A model generated the notes under the pieces. That model saw only the letters and a program-made list of their open reading frames with translations. It did not search any database and was not told the origin of the DNA. Both the position numbers and the translations under genes were made by a program. A stretch of 64,000 bases of DNA from Paramoeba atlantica (taxonomy: Eukaryota; Discosea): assembly GCA_977017575.1 (NCBI GenBank), contig CDRNVI010000078.1, forward strand, positions 38,586-102,585. Direction: 5' to 3'. Positions 39,892-48,926 of the stretch are shown one piece after another; the stretch's first letter is position 1; every line of letters starts with the position of its first letter.

Positions 39892-42100
39892 CTAAAAAAT
39901 TCTGCTTATTGGGTCCGCTGGATTTAGTTTCGTAGAAATATAATGAGCTTGAATACATATTCCTTTATTCTTTAAACTCTGTAAAATGCTTTTCAATTCT
40001 TTCGCTATGCCATCAGACTTGCATATTTTCCGATTCAACGCTGCTCGACAAGACGTATTATCAATCCAAAGCTGAACGCAAGTCCCTTGCTCGAAATATT
40101 TTTGGAATTCTTCGAGGGCGAATCGCACCGCCGCCGCTTCTGATTTGTTAACTTCGTAGGTCCATTCTGCTGGCCAAGGTGCGCCCAAAATCTTAACCTC
40201 TCCGCTATCCATGTACAGAATTGCTCCCCATCCTTTTGAGGAGGCGTCTGTAAAGAGTTTATGACGCGGAGGTGCAGTGGCGGGGTGAGGGGGTGCTCTT
40301 ATCGGCACGTTTTTAATCAAGTCGTCACGCCATTGAGCTAAGATCACACGAGTTTTCATGGGAAGATCCACGATTTTGTCCTTTGCAAAAGGATGTCGGT
40401 TCAAGTAATTAATACGTCGTTGTACTATTTTTATCGCAAAGTGATATTGCGGGATTACCACACCAAGTATCGAAGAGCAGTACAGTAGACGCCCCACCGC
40501 CGCCTCCAGCTCTAAGAAAGTGAGTCTCGAAAAAGTATCCCGTTTCAATTTGCTCACAACCTTCGGTCCCAAGCAGACCCGGCTTGATGCGTGATCAAAT
40601 TTCACTCCGTTGAACACGTATTGTTTCGTCGGAGGAACGTCCTGATCTTTAAATCGAGCTCCTGCCACTCGCGCACGCGAGTCAATAAAATAAACATACT
40701 CGTCTGCATGTTTTCTAGATCCGGAAAAACGAACTCCATCTATATAGATATCAGTAGAACCGTGTTGATACGAGTGGGATTTTGAGCAATAATCTTTATT
40801 TCCTGCCAACGCTGCTGTCATGCAATGCATAATTTCAGGCGCACATCTGTGGCCCATGGGTAAAACATTCATTTCGTATAATTGCCCATCTTCTGCACGA
40901 AACCGAAACTTTGCTCGGGATCGTAAGGGTAAGCCAACCTGGTAAAAACCACACATTAGATCACGTTTTACCCCCACCTCAGCATTTACTGCGTATAAAT
41001 AACGAGAAGGGTGTAGGAGAGGAACAGCTGGTTCGTAGTCCTTTAGGCGTAAATTGTCTGATCGTGTCCATGAAATAAAACGTCTTCTGTCTTTGCCCGC
41101 GTCGTCTTTTTCAAGGACAGTGAACGGAACCATATATTGCATGGTCGGGCGTCGTTTGGCTTCTTCGGTAGATACCTTCGATATGACTTTAGACCGAATC
41201 AATGCTGGAATGTCTCCTGGAGCCAATGCCGGTTTAATGCAAGGAGCGGACTCAGCTTTCTCGGGCAACTTGGTGAGTTCATCAAGAACGTACGTTAGCC
41301 TATCATTCTGTTGTTCCGTTAGCCACTTCCGTAATTTTTGAACATTCAACGTCGGAATATTATCCTTTGCATGCAAGGGGATATGGTAGTCGTCGGTTTT
41401 AGCTAATTTGGAACTGCGCCTTGGACATAAAATTGAATACGATTTAAGGAAAGGAACCTGTTCGTGAAACTCCTGAACCATCACATTATCGATGCACCGG
41501 GGAGAAGTACTGACACCTTCTGAGTCCCTAACGCTCTTGCCGTAGTTATTTGGTTGGCGTTGTACCGCAGTAGACTTTCTACGTTCAAGTGCTTTGAGAG
41601 ATTCATTACTTCCGATAAGTTGAGGTGGCCTTCTACTATTTCCTGAAATAGAAAGGTGATGGCTCCTCTCTTGATTGAGTGCGTGCCATATCCGTCGCCT
41701 AGGACGTCTCGAATATGGAGATCCATCTCCTGAACTGTCGCGGTGCTCATTCGTTGCCCTGGTCGCAGGCTGCTTACATACTGAGCTATTTGGTTTGTGC
41801 CCGGACCCGTGATGATCGCGTACATGTACGGTCGGTACGGATTTAGACGAGTGGTCCTCGTGAAACGTCCCCAGTAGATTATTATTTCGTTCGAATTTAC
41901 ACTCAGAAATTGCTCCCTTCTTAGCTCGGCCGTTTCGGTCCAGCGTGACGCGGCTTTCCAGCATAGCAGGACCGTCATTGCTTGTGTTATCGACAGGCGT
42001 GTGCACAATTTTTGCAACATGGGAGGTGTTATCGGTTGCATTTGACGTTGTGGTTCCGTGCCCCCCTGGGCCTGAATCGCTTTTGTGAACAACTTCAACG
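39892..42100 (-). pseudogene. DIRS/VIPER-like element, 3' half: RT and RNase H frame
   Basis: The open frame runs to 42141. RT core from about 41130: FTVLEKDDAGKDRRRFISW, LMCGFYQVGLPLRSRAKFRF, NVLPMGHRCAPEIM, and motif C DIYIDGVRFSGS, where the usual YxDD is YIDG. RNase H follows with LFTDASSKGWGAILYM (D), NKSEAAAVRFAL (E), LWIDNTSC (D) and YISTKLNPADPISR (D) to the stop. Upstream of RT the same frame is open across the whole recombinase region, overlapping it in another phase. Order gag, YR, RT-RNase H matches kinetoplastid VIPER rather than Ngaro/PAT. Its 5' half lies at 46032-47698, separated by a 3.9-kb insertion. Confidence 0.85.
41481..42100 (-). pseudogene. Tyrosine recombinase (YR) domain of the DIRS-like element, C-terminal part
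   Basis: The second frame over the same DNA encodes a tyrosine recombinase catalytic domain: LLCWKAASRWTETAELRREQ (first Arg), GYGTHSIKRGAITFLFQEI (H-x-x-R box) and LSKHLNVESLLRYN (final His and nucleophile Tyr). DIRS-order elements use this enzyme to integrate circular DNA. The frame is fused at about 42100 to a chip of an RLE retrotransposon (HELAPSNLDTKCAHLF... GGAMHSNTLKLF), so the 251-residue open frame is a chimera rather than the native protein. Confidence 0.85.
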
Positions 42101-42328
42101 TGTTTGAATGCATTGCACCCCCTGAGAGGACAGGTATACATTGAAAGCTTTCAGCCATGATCTTCCCGGTCTTGACGTATGTGTCATGTTTTCGTCGACA
42201 GGCGTCGCGGAATAAATGTGCACACTTTGTGTCAAGGTTTGAGGGTGCCAATTCGTGGATGACTGTTAGATCGTAGTATATCTCGCCGGTTGCCCAATAT
42301 ATAACAATGTCAGGACCGGACCGATGAA
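42101..42328 (-). pseudogene. RLE retrotransposon chip E11 fused to the recombinase
   Basis: About 75 codons: HRSGPDIVIYWATGEIYYDL (endonuclease PD-x12-D) and HELAPSNLDTKCAHLFRDAC through CIPVLSGGAMHSNTLKLF. It joins the recombinase frame at the shared residues LKLFT. The right edge meets (ACA)n at 42328. Confidence 0.85.
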
Positions 42329-42770
42329 CAACAACAACAACAACAACAAATACACTGAGTCCTTTTTAGTGGACCAGTTAGGGGCTCTCGAGTAGGTACT
42401 TATAGTGTCGATACATCTCGACTTCTTCGTATGACACACTGGACTTCACAAAGCAGAAAGAATATACAAAATAGTAAAACACTTAAACTTTTCAATAAAT
42501 CCGACGTGGCGGAACGTACATCGGGTTCATCAAAATATGCTCAACCAGGATTAAATGCTCAACCAGGATCAAATGCTCAACCAGGATTAAATGCTCAACC
42601 AGGATTAAATGCTCAACCAGGATTAAATGCTCAACCAGGATCAAATGCTCAACCAGGATTAAATGCTCAACCAGGATCAAATGCTCAACCAGGATCAAAT
42701 GCTCAACCAGGATCAAATGCTCAACTAGGATCAAATGCTCAAGCCAGGATGAAAGCCTCGACCAGGAACA
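42329..42770 (+). repeat. (ACA)n module with 18-bp minisatellite encoding (QPGLNA)n, copy 1
   Basis: (ACA)7 is followed by AATACACTGAGTCCTTTTTA and about 150 bp of unique sequence, then about 12 copies of an 18-bp unit (CAACCAGGATTAAATGCT and one-base variants) at 42541-42760. From ATG 42431 a frame ([20 protein letters not shown], then hexapeptide repeats) is open through the array. The same module occurs inverted at 57985-58395. Whether the frame is translated is unknown. Confidence 0.85.
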
Positions 42771-42825
42771 ATGCTCAACGAGTAATAATTAAGATTCCGG
42801 AACAACAGAAATGTACACATGCAGG

Positions 42826-42845
42826 TTTTTTTTTTTTTTTTTTTT
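42826..42845 (-). other. Poly(A) tail of LINE copy B1
   Basis: About 20 T on the plus strand, 168 bp beyond the stop of the minus-strand LINE at 43013, marks its 3' end and abuts the 18-bp minisatellite module. Confidence 0.65.
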
Positions 42846-43012
42846 GCCGCAATCTGACTGCTACCGATTTAATGTCACTAACAAATATTGTTAATTGATT
42901 TTATTTTGAATTGGGGGGAGGGATCGCAGTCGGATAAGACGTTCTCATAAATAGTATATTGTCGGAAGACAGCTTCAGTATGGTCTGAAAATCAAGAAGA
43001 CATTCAATTCTC

Positions 43013-44715
43013 TCACTGTAGATTCCTTTTTATTTGCGGGTTTCGACCAAATTTGGGTGTAAAATGAGATTTTTCATTGAAATCTTGCCCGATGCCACGT
43101 TTGTTAGCTCGTTGTGAAAGCACGTCATCTCGATTTGCACGTTTTCCTATTGTGCTACATGGATGTTTCACTTTATCAGCTTTCTTAGGTTCCTTTAGGA
43201 GCACTAATGTACCTCTTTGACTGTTTGCTCTTCCTACCTTGGATTTACTCATATTACTTACTTCTTGAGTTGGATTTCTTTTCCTAGCAATTTTATTGTT
43301 CTTAGATTTCGGTATGTTTTGTCTGAAACAGAAGGATGATAATGAAACGTCTTGTCTTTCAGCTGCTTGCTTTGCAAGCCAATCAGCCATTTCGTTGTAC
43401 TGGTTGCCGCAATGAGCTTTAACTTTAACAACGTATATAGAATTCGTTTCTTCAATCTTACGGAGCTTTGCATCGATAACACGAAGGAGGGAAGGGTTTT
43501 CAGCTTTTTGGTATCCCGTTAATCTAAACTGGTGTCTTAACTTATGAACAAAATCCCAGACACAAGTAGAATCAGTATGAATAACAACAGTGCGCGTTAA
43601 GCCAGATGCCTGATCAAGTCCTTCACAAAGGGCATACATCTCTGAGTTGGAAGAGGTTCGTTCTATTTCCTCCGGAAGCCTTAAACCTAAATTTATAGTT
43701 GGAAGCTGATGCCCCAGTGCTAATATGCCGCACCCGCATTGCATTTTCCCTTGTTTTCTTATGAGACAACCGTCAGTATACAGGTGAACTTTGTTGCGAT
43801 TCAATGGGAAAACATTGGGTCCTTCCTCAAGAAATTGAAGGTTCTCGTATGTTGTATCCTTAGAGGTTCTCTTATACTCATTCATCCATTTCGTTGATCC
43901 GAATGTTGTTACACCGTGATTGGGTTCAAGACGTTTACGAAGTTGCCCGATAAGTGACGACCAATGACTTCTATCTTGGGCTTGTACGAATACCTCGCTT
44001 ACGAGAAGATTCAAGTCCCTTGCGCATTGTTCAATAGTAGTGGGGAATTTGCTTTCCTCATTATGTCTCCACATAGAAGCATGTGTATAGAGACATGAAT
44101 GACGAACCAGATGACCAACCAATTGTGCTCTCTTAATTCTCGATGTCGTGCTGACTCTGTCGTCACCTTGGTATAGAGAGTCCAAACGTGTGCCCTTCTT
44201 GCCATCCCATGAACTTACCCCACAAACCCATCTTCTCATTCGATGAACCTGTGTATCTAAATGCTTGGTTTCTTTATCCGTGAGTGTCCAAGTTCCAGCA
44301 CTATAGACCAACACAGGCATTACCAATGTTTTGAAAACTATTAGCTTTGAACTTATGGGCAGTGGGGAGTTCCAGATTCCTTGCAGCTTATTCATTGCAT
44401 ACCATGCTGCCCTTACACGTTCTAGAGCAGGTTTACCTCTTTTGCCCTCTTCGTAAACATTTCCTAGATACCGGTACTGTTTTACTCGTGGAATTTCGCC
44501 AATGCTTGTTACGATTAAAGGGCCATTCGAATCAGGAACTCGCCCAAATGTCATCCATGCTGTTTTTGATGGTCCCACAGAAACTCTAAGGTTAGCTTTC
44601 CCGGCACAAGAAACCAAGCTTTCAATCATTTTCGAGAGTTCTTGTTTTGACTCTGCAAAAAGGGCAATGTCGTCGGCATAATTAGTATCCGATACACGAA
44701 TGCGTTCTTTGCAAA
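43013..44715 (-). pseudogene. LINE copy B1: RT C-terminal part and RNase H
   Basis: About 560 residues starting just before RT motif C (NYADDIALFAES). Thumb: KANLRVSVGPSKTAWMTFGR, YRYLGNVYEEGK, HRMRRWVCGVSSWDG. RNase H from about residue 315: HLYTDGCLIRKQGKMQCGCG (D), SSNSEMYALCEGL (E), VIHTDSTCVWDF (D), VKAHCGNQYNEMADWLAKQA (H/D). A basic tail follows. Fingers, palm motifs A/B and any endonuclease are lost by 5' truncation. The layout resembles RNase H-bearing LINE clades such as ingi or I. Confidence 0.9.
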
Positions 44716-45683
44716 CACACATTTATACAGATGGAGCACGAATCGTTAAAAAGGATGAAACTCACACAGGTTGTGGGGTAGTCTGCCTACGCCGCCGCCA
44801 GCCCTCTATATCTCTTGGGTTAAAACCTCCTCATGAATTCTCTCAATCTATTCAGGAAATCGAATCCTTTGCCGCGCACGAGGCTCTTCTCATCGCATTG
44901 TCTTACGACGGAGATGTCATTTTGCACACGGACTCTGAGTATGTTTGGGATTTCTTTCATGGAGCTATCCATAGGTTCAGATTCATAGGATTTAAATCGT
45001 TTGAGGGAGGCGCTATACTTCAGAAATTGCAAGAAACATATATTTCGCTAAGAGGGACAAAGCGCTTCTACTGCGTAAAAGTTAAAGCGCATAACGAAAA
45101 TCCACATAATTATATGGCAGACTGGGTGGCTAAACAAGCAAGTAAAATAAGCAAGGGAGAAAAGGCTTTGAGATTCTACGGCGAGATTCCTCATGCAGAA
45201 GACAAGCGCAAAAACCATACCAATGGTGATTCTAATGGCAGCAAAATGCAGCGCAAACTTAAATCGGTAACCTCTAGCCAAATATGCGCCCATGGTGAGC
45301 ACGTAAAAATATTGCCAAAAAGTAGGACAGTTAGCAAAGGCAAACGTACAGAGATAGAAACGGAAACGAAACGCACAAGATCACAAGAACGCGTACACTC
45401 CAACAACACAAAAAGGCTAAAAGACATTGAGTCAAAGCAACAGTTGCCTCATATAGCACGTATTGTTATTAGTGATCGGGTTAAATTTAGAGCTCCGCAA
45501 AGAAAGAGGAGTAATCAGTTATACCAGGAGAATGATGAGCCAAGCTATGAAAGTCTGGACACAAAGGGGTCACGTCAAAAAACACTCAGTACAAGAGAGA
45601 ACTGCGTCAAAAAGACAGAAAAGCGTCAGTGGAAAGACGATAGATCGCGCACTAACAACGCATTACGAACACCAAAGAAATGA
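44705..45683 (+). pseudogene. LINE copy B2: RNase H domain and tail, head-to-head with B1
   Basis: About 325 residues: THIYTDGARIVKKDETHTGC, SIQEIESFAAHEAL (E), VILHTDSEYVWDFFHG (D), VKVKAHNENPHNYMADWVAK, then a long Lys/Arg/Ser-rich tail. It is a divergent subfamily relative to B1. The 5' truncation point meets the 5' truncation point of B1 with essentially no spacer (44700-44720, TTTGCAAACACACATTTATA). 45690-46031 after it is noncoding and ends in (GTTG)n. Confidence 0.88.
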
Positions 45684-46031
45684 TACCCCCCTCATACCCC
45701 CCTTGATCGCATTTTCTGAACAGGTGAGGGATAGTGTGATAAGGTGATATGCTGTTGTTTCTCGTGAAAATATTTTATTAGGTAAACCGTTTGTGCTGAA
45801 AATGAAAAGTCGATTTCATATCACAATTCTTTGACTAAGTACTGGAACGTCATCCACCTCGAATGATTAGGATACATGGAAGTTGTTGCAAGATGTTTTT
45901 GAAAAGCTTCTGGTGAATATGTTAGTTTTGTGGACACCGCCAAAGTGTTTTATGGTAGGAGAAATTTGTGAAACTTTCAACTGGGACATATTAATTTATT
46001 ATCCCAGTGATGGTTGGTTGGTTGGTTGTTG

Positions 46032-46743
46032 GTGACGCGGCTTTCCAGCATAGCAGGACCGTCATTGCTTGTGTTATCGACAGGCGTGTGCACAATTTTT
46101 GCAACATGGGAGGTGTTATCGGTTGCATTTGACGTTGTGGTTCCGTGCCCCCCTGGGCCTGAATCGCATTTGTGAACAACTTCAACGGATTGCATTCCAT
46201 CCCCATCAACGTGAAAACCGTGTGAAGAGCGCGAGCATAATTGAGGCGAGTTGACGGCGCGACGCGTAGAGTCTGGAGATACAAAATGGCGGTTGCTGAA
46301 TTCATCTCTCGGTGCTTCACGCGACAAAATTCGTTTACGTTTTTCCATAGGCGTGTTCTGTTGTTCCAAGTCGACTTTGCCCACATCGGCTGAATCGCTT
46401 CGGTCAGCTGGACGGAGTCCGGATCGTCCGGATTTATCCTCAGAATTGCCTGAGTAATGTTTTGAACTTGGTCGTGGGATACATCGCGACTGTGTTCTCG
46501 TTTTAGTCCTCTGACTGTTTGCGAATCTGTGCGGTGCGCGACACGTGTTTGAGGTAAGACCCTTAGTGGAATCAGTCGTGTGCAAGGATGCATTTTGGTC
46601 TGTATTGGGATACGAGTAGTTTTGGGCACACTCCGGGCACTGATTTTGAGAAATTTGGGAGAGCACCTCACGAACGAGTTTTGCGAACTTTTCCACGATC
46701 TCTTCAATCCAATGACACGAGTAGTTTTTGGGGTGGGGAACAA
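46032..46743 (-). pseudogene. DIRS/VIPER-like element, 5' half: recombinase N-terminal part and overlapping frame
   Basis: Frame 1 (from about 46743) encodes the recombinase core-binding part: TEAIQPMWAKSTWNNRTRLW, ILYLQTLRVAPSTRLNYARA, then NAIQAQGGTEPQRQMQPITP to WKAAS, where it is cut. Frame 2 (45977-46696) is open over the same DNA, hydrophilic, with CPECAQNY, and continues as the upstream part of the RT frame. 46032-46187 duplicates 41945-42100, so the two halves overlap by 156 bp. Confidence 0.8.
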
Positions 46744-46746
46744 TCC

Positions 46747-47698
46747 CTAGTGGATTGTCCGTCTTTCGCTGCGCACCATTTGGTGGGAACGCGCAGCGCC
46801 ACTCGCCACCCCCCTCTGAAAAATCTGAGTCAAAAGAGGACAGTTAGCACGTATATGACCTGGTTTACGACAATTATAGCAAACAGGGTTGGCACGGCGA
46901 GAAATACGAGTTTGCTTGAGCTGTTCCTCAAGCATCATTTTCCCAAATACGTCATTGGGGTCTTCCACTTGATGGAGGCGTTGTTGAACACGATCGACTG
47001 GCGCTCCAGCAGCTGCCCAATAGTGCGTGCGTAACTCCTCGATCAGCATGGTAGCGATAGCAACGAAATCTTCTGTCCAGGTGCCTAGCTCGCGCGCCGC
47101 ATAAATCCATTTGGTGAGGATAGTAAACAAGCGCTCTCGGATTGAAGCGAACACCTAATTGAGGAGCATCGCGCAATTCTCTGATCAATTCACGGGGCTT
47201 GAAGTCATCTTCAGAGTATATATACGATTTCCATGTCAAGGGGAAGATTACTGAAAATGCCTTGGGGTTTTCTACGCCCACTTCAGATTGGATAGGATCA
47301 CTCACCCGTTGTCCACCCGGCATACGTGCTTGAACCTTGACGAAACTGAGATCGTAATAGCTTATATCCGGGAAAGGAAACGAATATTCAATGTCAGGGT
47401 CATCGTCCCATCGCGCTTTAATCTCACTGTTCGGATCTTTTGGATTCTTAAAGTAGACACGACCTGTAACCGTGTATCGATCCTGGTCCCCTCGCTCCGA
47501 CCACACTGCTTGAACGAAGACGCGATAACCTCGTGAGAGTAGTAAATTGGTTTTATCTGCAAATTCTCGCAAAGCTTCTTCGGACAACGGAACGGCATGG
47601 CCACCGCCTTGCAGAATCGCCTCAACCTGGCCAGGGTTGAGTGTCTGCTGGTGATCACTCGGCGCGGCCGGATCAGGACTGATCGCTCTGGCCGTCAT
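46747..47698 (-). pseudogene. DIRS/VIPER-like gag with zinc knuckle, one frameshift
   Basis: The first part from ATG 47698 (MTARAISPDPAAPSDHQQTL) is a globular beta-rich region with YRVFVQAVWSERGDQDRYTV and VIFPLTWKSYIYSEDDFKPR. Near 47150 the coding sense moves to another frame (ASIRERLFTILTKWIYAARE, TWTEDFVAIATMLIEELR). This frame carries the nucleic-acid-binding knuckle CYNCRKPGHIRANC (C-x2-C-x4-H-x4-C) and stops at 46747. It is either a disabling mutation or programmed frameshifting; a single copy cannot tell. The gag ATG coincides with the edge of the 206-bp repeat. Confidence 0.75.
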
Positions 47699-47901
47699 CG
47701 CACACTAATAAAAATAACTTGTAAGAGAATGTAAGCTATAAAACTATACACAATCTACATAAAGTTATAATTTAAATCATATTAAAAGATATAATAGAAT
47801 TCATAATCAGAGATTATGTGCCTCGTAGGGCCATTCGAGAAAAAGGAGTCTTTTCAAATTCGTATTTGTTCTCGTCTAAATTTCCTCTCGTAAACTATCA
47901 G
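47696..47901. repeat. 206-bp repeat, second copy
   Basis: Same sequence and orientation as 36907-37112 (CATCGCACACTAATAAAAAT to CTCGTAAACTATCAG). Here it links the DIRS-like gag start to the truncated RT frame of E6; at 36.9 kb it links the 81-bp and 167-bp repeats. Confidence 0.88.
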
Positions 47902-48905
47902 GCTAAAACGTGCTTTGCTATATCCATTCTGCTCGGCGAGTTAAAGGCATTTTTAACGTCTACGGATAGAATGGAATATCCATTGCTGTGGCGATTCCGA
48001 AGTTGGTGCACTATTTTCTCACATCCCTCTTTTGAGAAAACGCCCTGTTGCATGGGTGCAAATAACGGAGCCAGCGTATGCTCATACCTTTGCATTAGGA
48101 CTATGCCGGCCAATTTATTGAGCACCTCACCCATTGCGACTGGGCGAACCCCTCCACAACTTTTGGGAATGGCAACCAGCCTAGAGCGGTTGATGCGACG
48201 AATCACGTCCTTGCCCAGGAAACCGTTGATGAGATCACATATCATGTGACACAAATTGATGCAGCAAAGTTCATCATCAAGCAGCAGCCGTACAATGCTA
48301 TCCGTCATCCCTGTTGGACCCGGATTGGCCCCTTTCGCCAGGCGCTTTCCAGCAGCACGGAGTTCTTCCATTTCAATCCCAGACATTATTGGCGCGTCTG
48401 CTGGGATTCTGAAGTCGCATTCTTTTTGAGGATGCAATTCTGACAACTTGTCCAAGGTTTCCTCATCCGGAAGATTACTTGGCGTGAAGGCTTGATCTAA
48501 TACTCTGGCTGCTTTTGACGCGCACCCTTCAGTAACCAACCGCGTTGCTCTTTTGATAGCTCTCCGGTCATTCAAGGCGGCCTGATCTTCCTTGTCATCG
48601 TTATTTTTAAGATATGGTCTTTGTCTCCTACTCCTCCCACTGGCGCGGCGTACTCCTGCAAGCGACAGCTTCATCGCCGACAGCAGTCGATGCCAAATAA
48701 TATTCCTCTGCTGGTGATCGGCATTGATGTAATCCTTTACAATTTCACGAAAAGTTGCGATGACGCATGGAATAAGGTCAGGACTGATATTCCGAACGGT
48801 GGGTATTGGTAAGAGATCAACTCCCTCCCCATGTACGTCGTCTGGGGTCAGTGTGATCAGATGATTCTCGATAGTTGTTGGCTCGATCTCCTTGTTGGCT
48901 TTTTT
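47902..48905 (-). pseudogene. RLE retrotransposon copy E6 (linker and RT fingers)
   Basis: Open from about 48905 through an internal ATG at 48674 to 47902: LLPIPTVRNISPDLIPCVIA, IIWHRLLSAMKLSLAGVRRA, GCASKAARVLDQ, KGANPGPTGMTDSIVRLLLD, GGVRPVAMGEVLNKLAGIVL, motif A LSVDVKNAFNSPS, ending DIAKHVLA. It is cut just after motif A, so motifs B and C and the nuclease are missing, another 3'-truncated copy. A T-rich tract (48900-48909) marks the head-to-head join with E7. Confidence 0.88.
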
Positions 48906-48926
48906 TTCATATTCTTACCTCCCGTC

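Noticed and set aside
42541-42760. CRISPR-like array of 18-bp repeats
   Set aside because: Units are contiguous with no spacers, and the genome is eukaryotic.
44700-45683. Host ribonuclease H gene
   Set aside because: The domain order and basic tail match the other LINE copies and the 5' end is a truncation junction.
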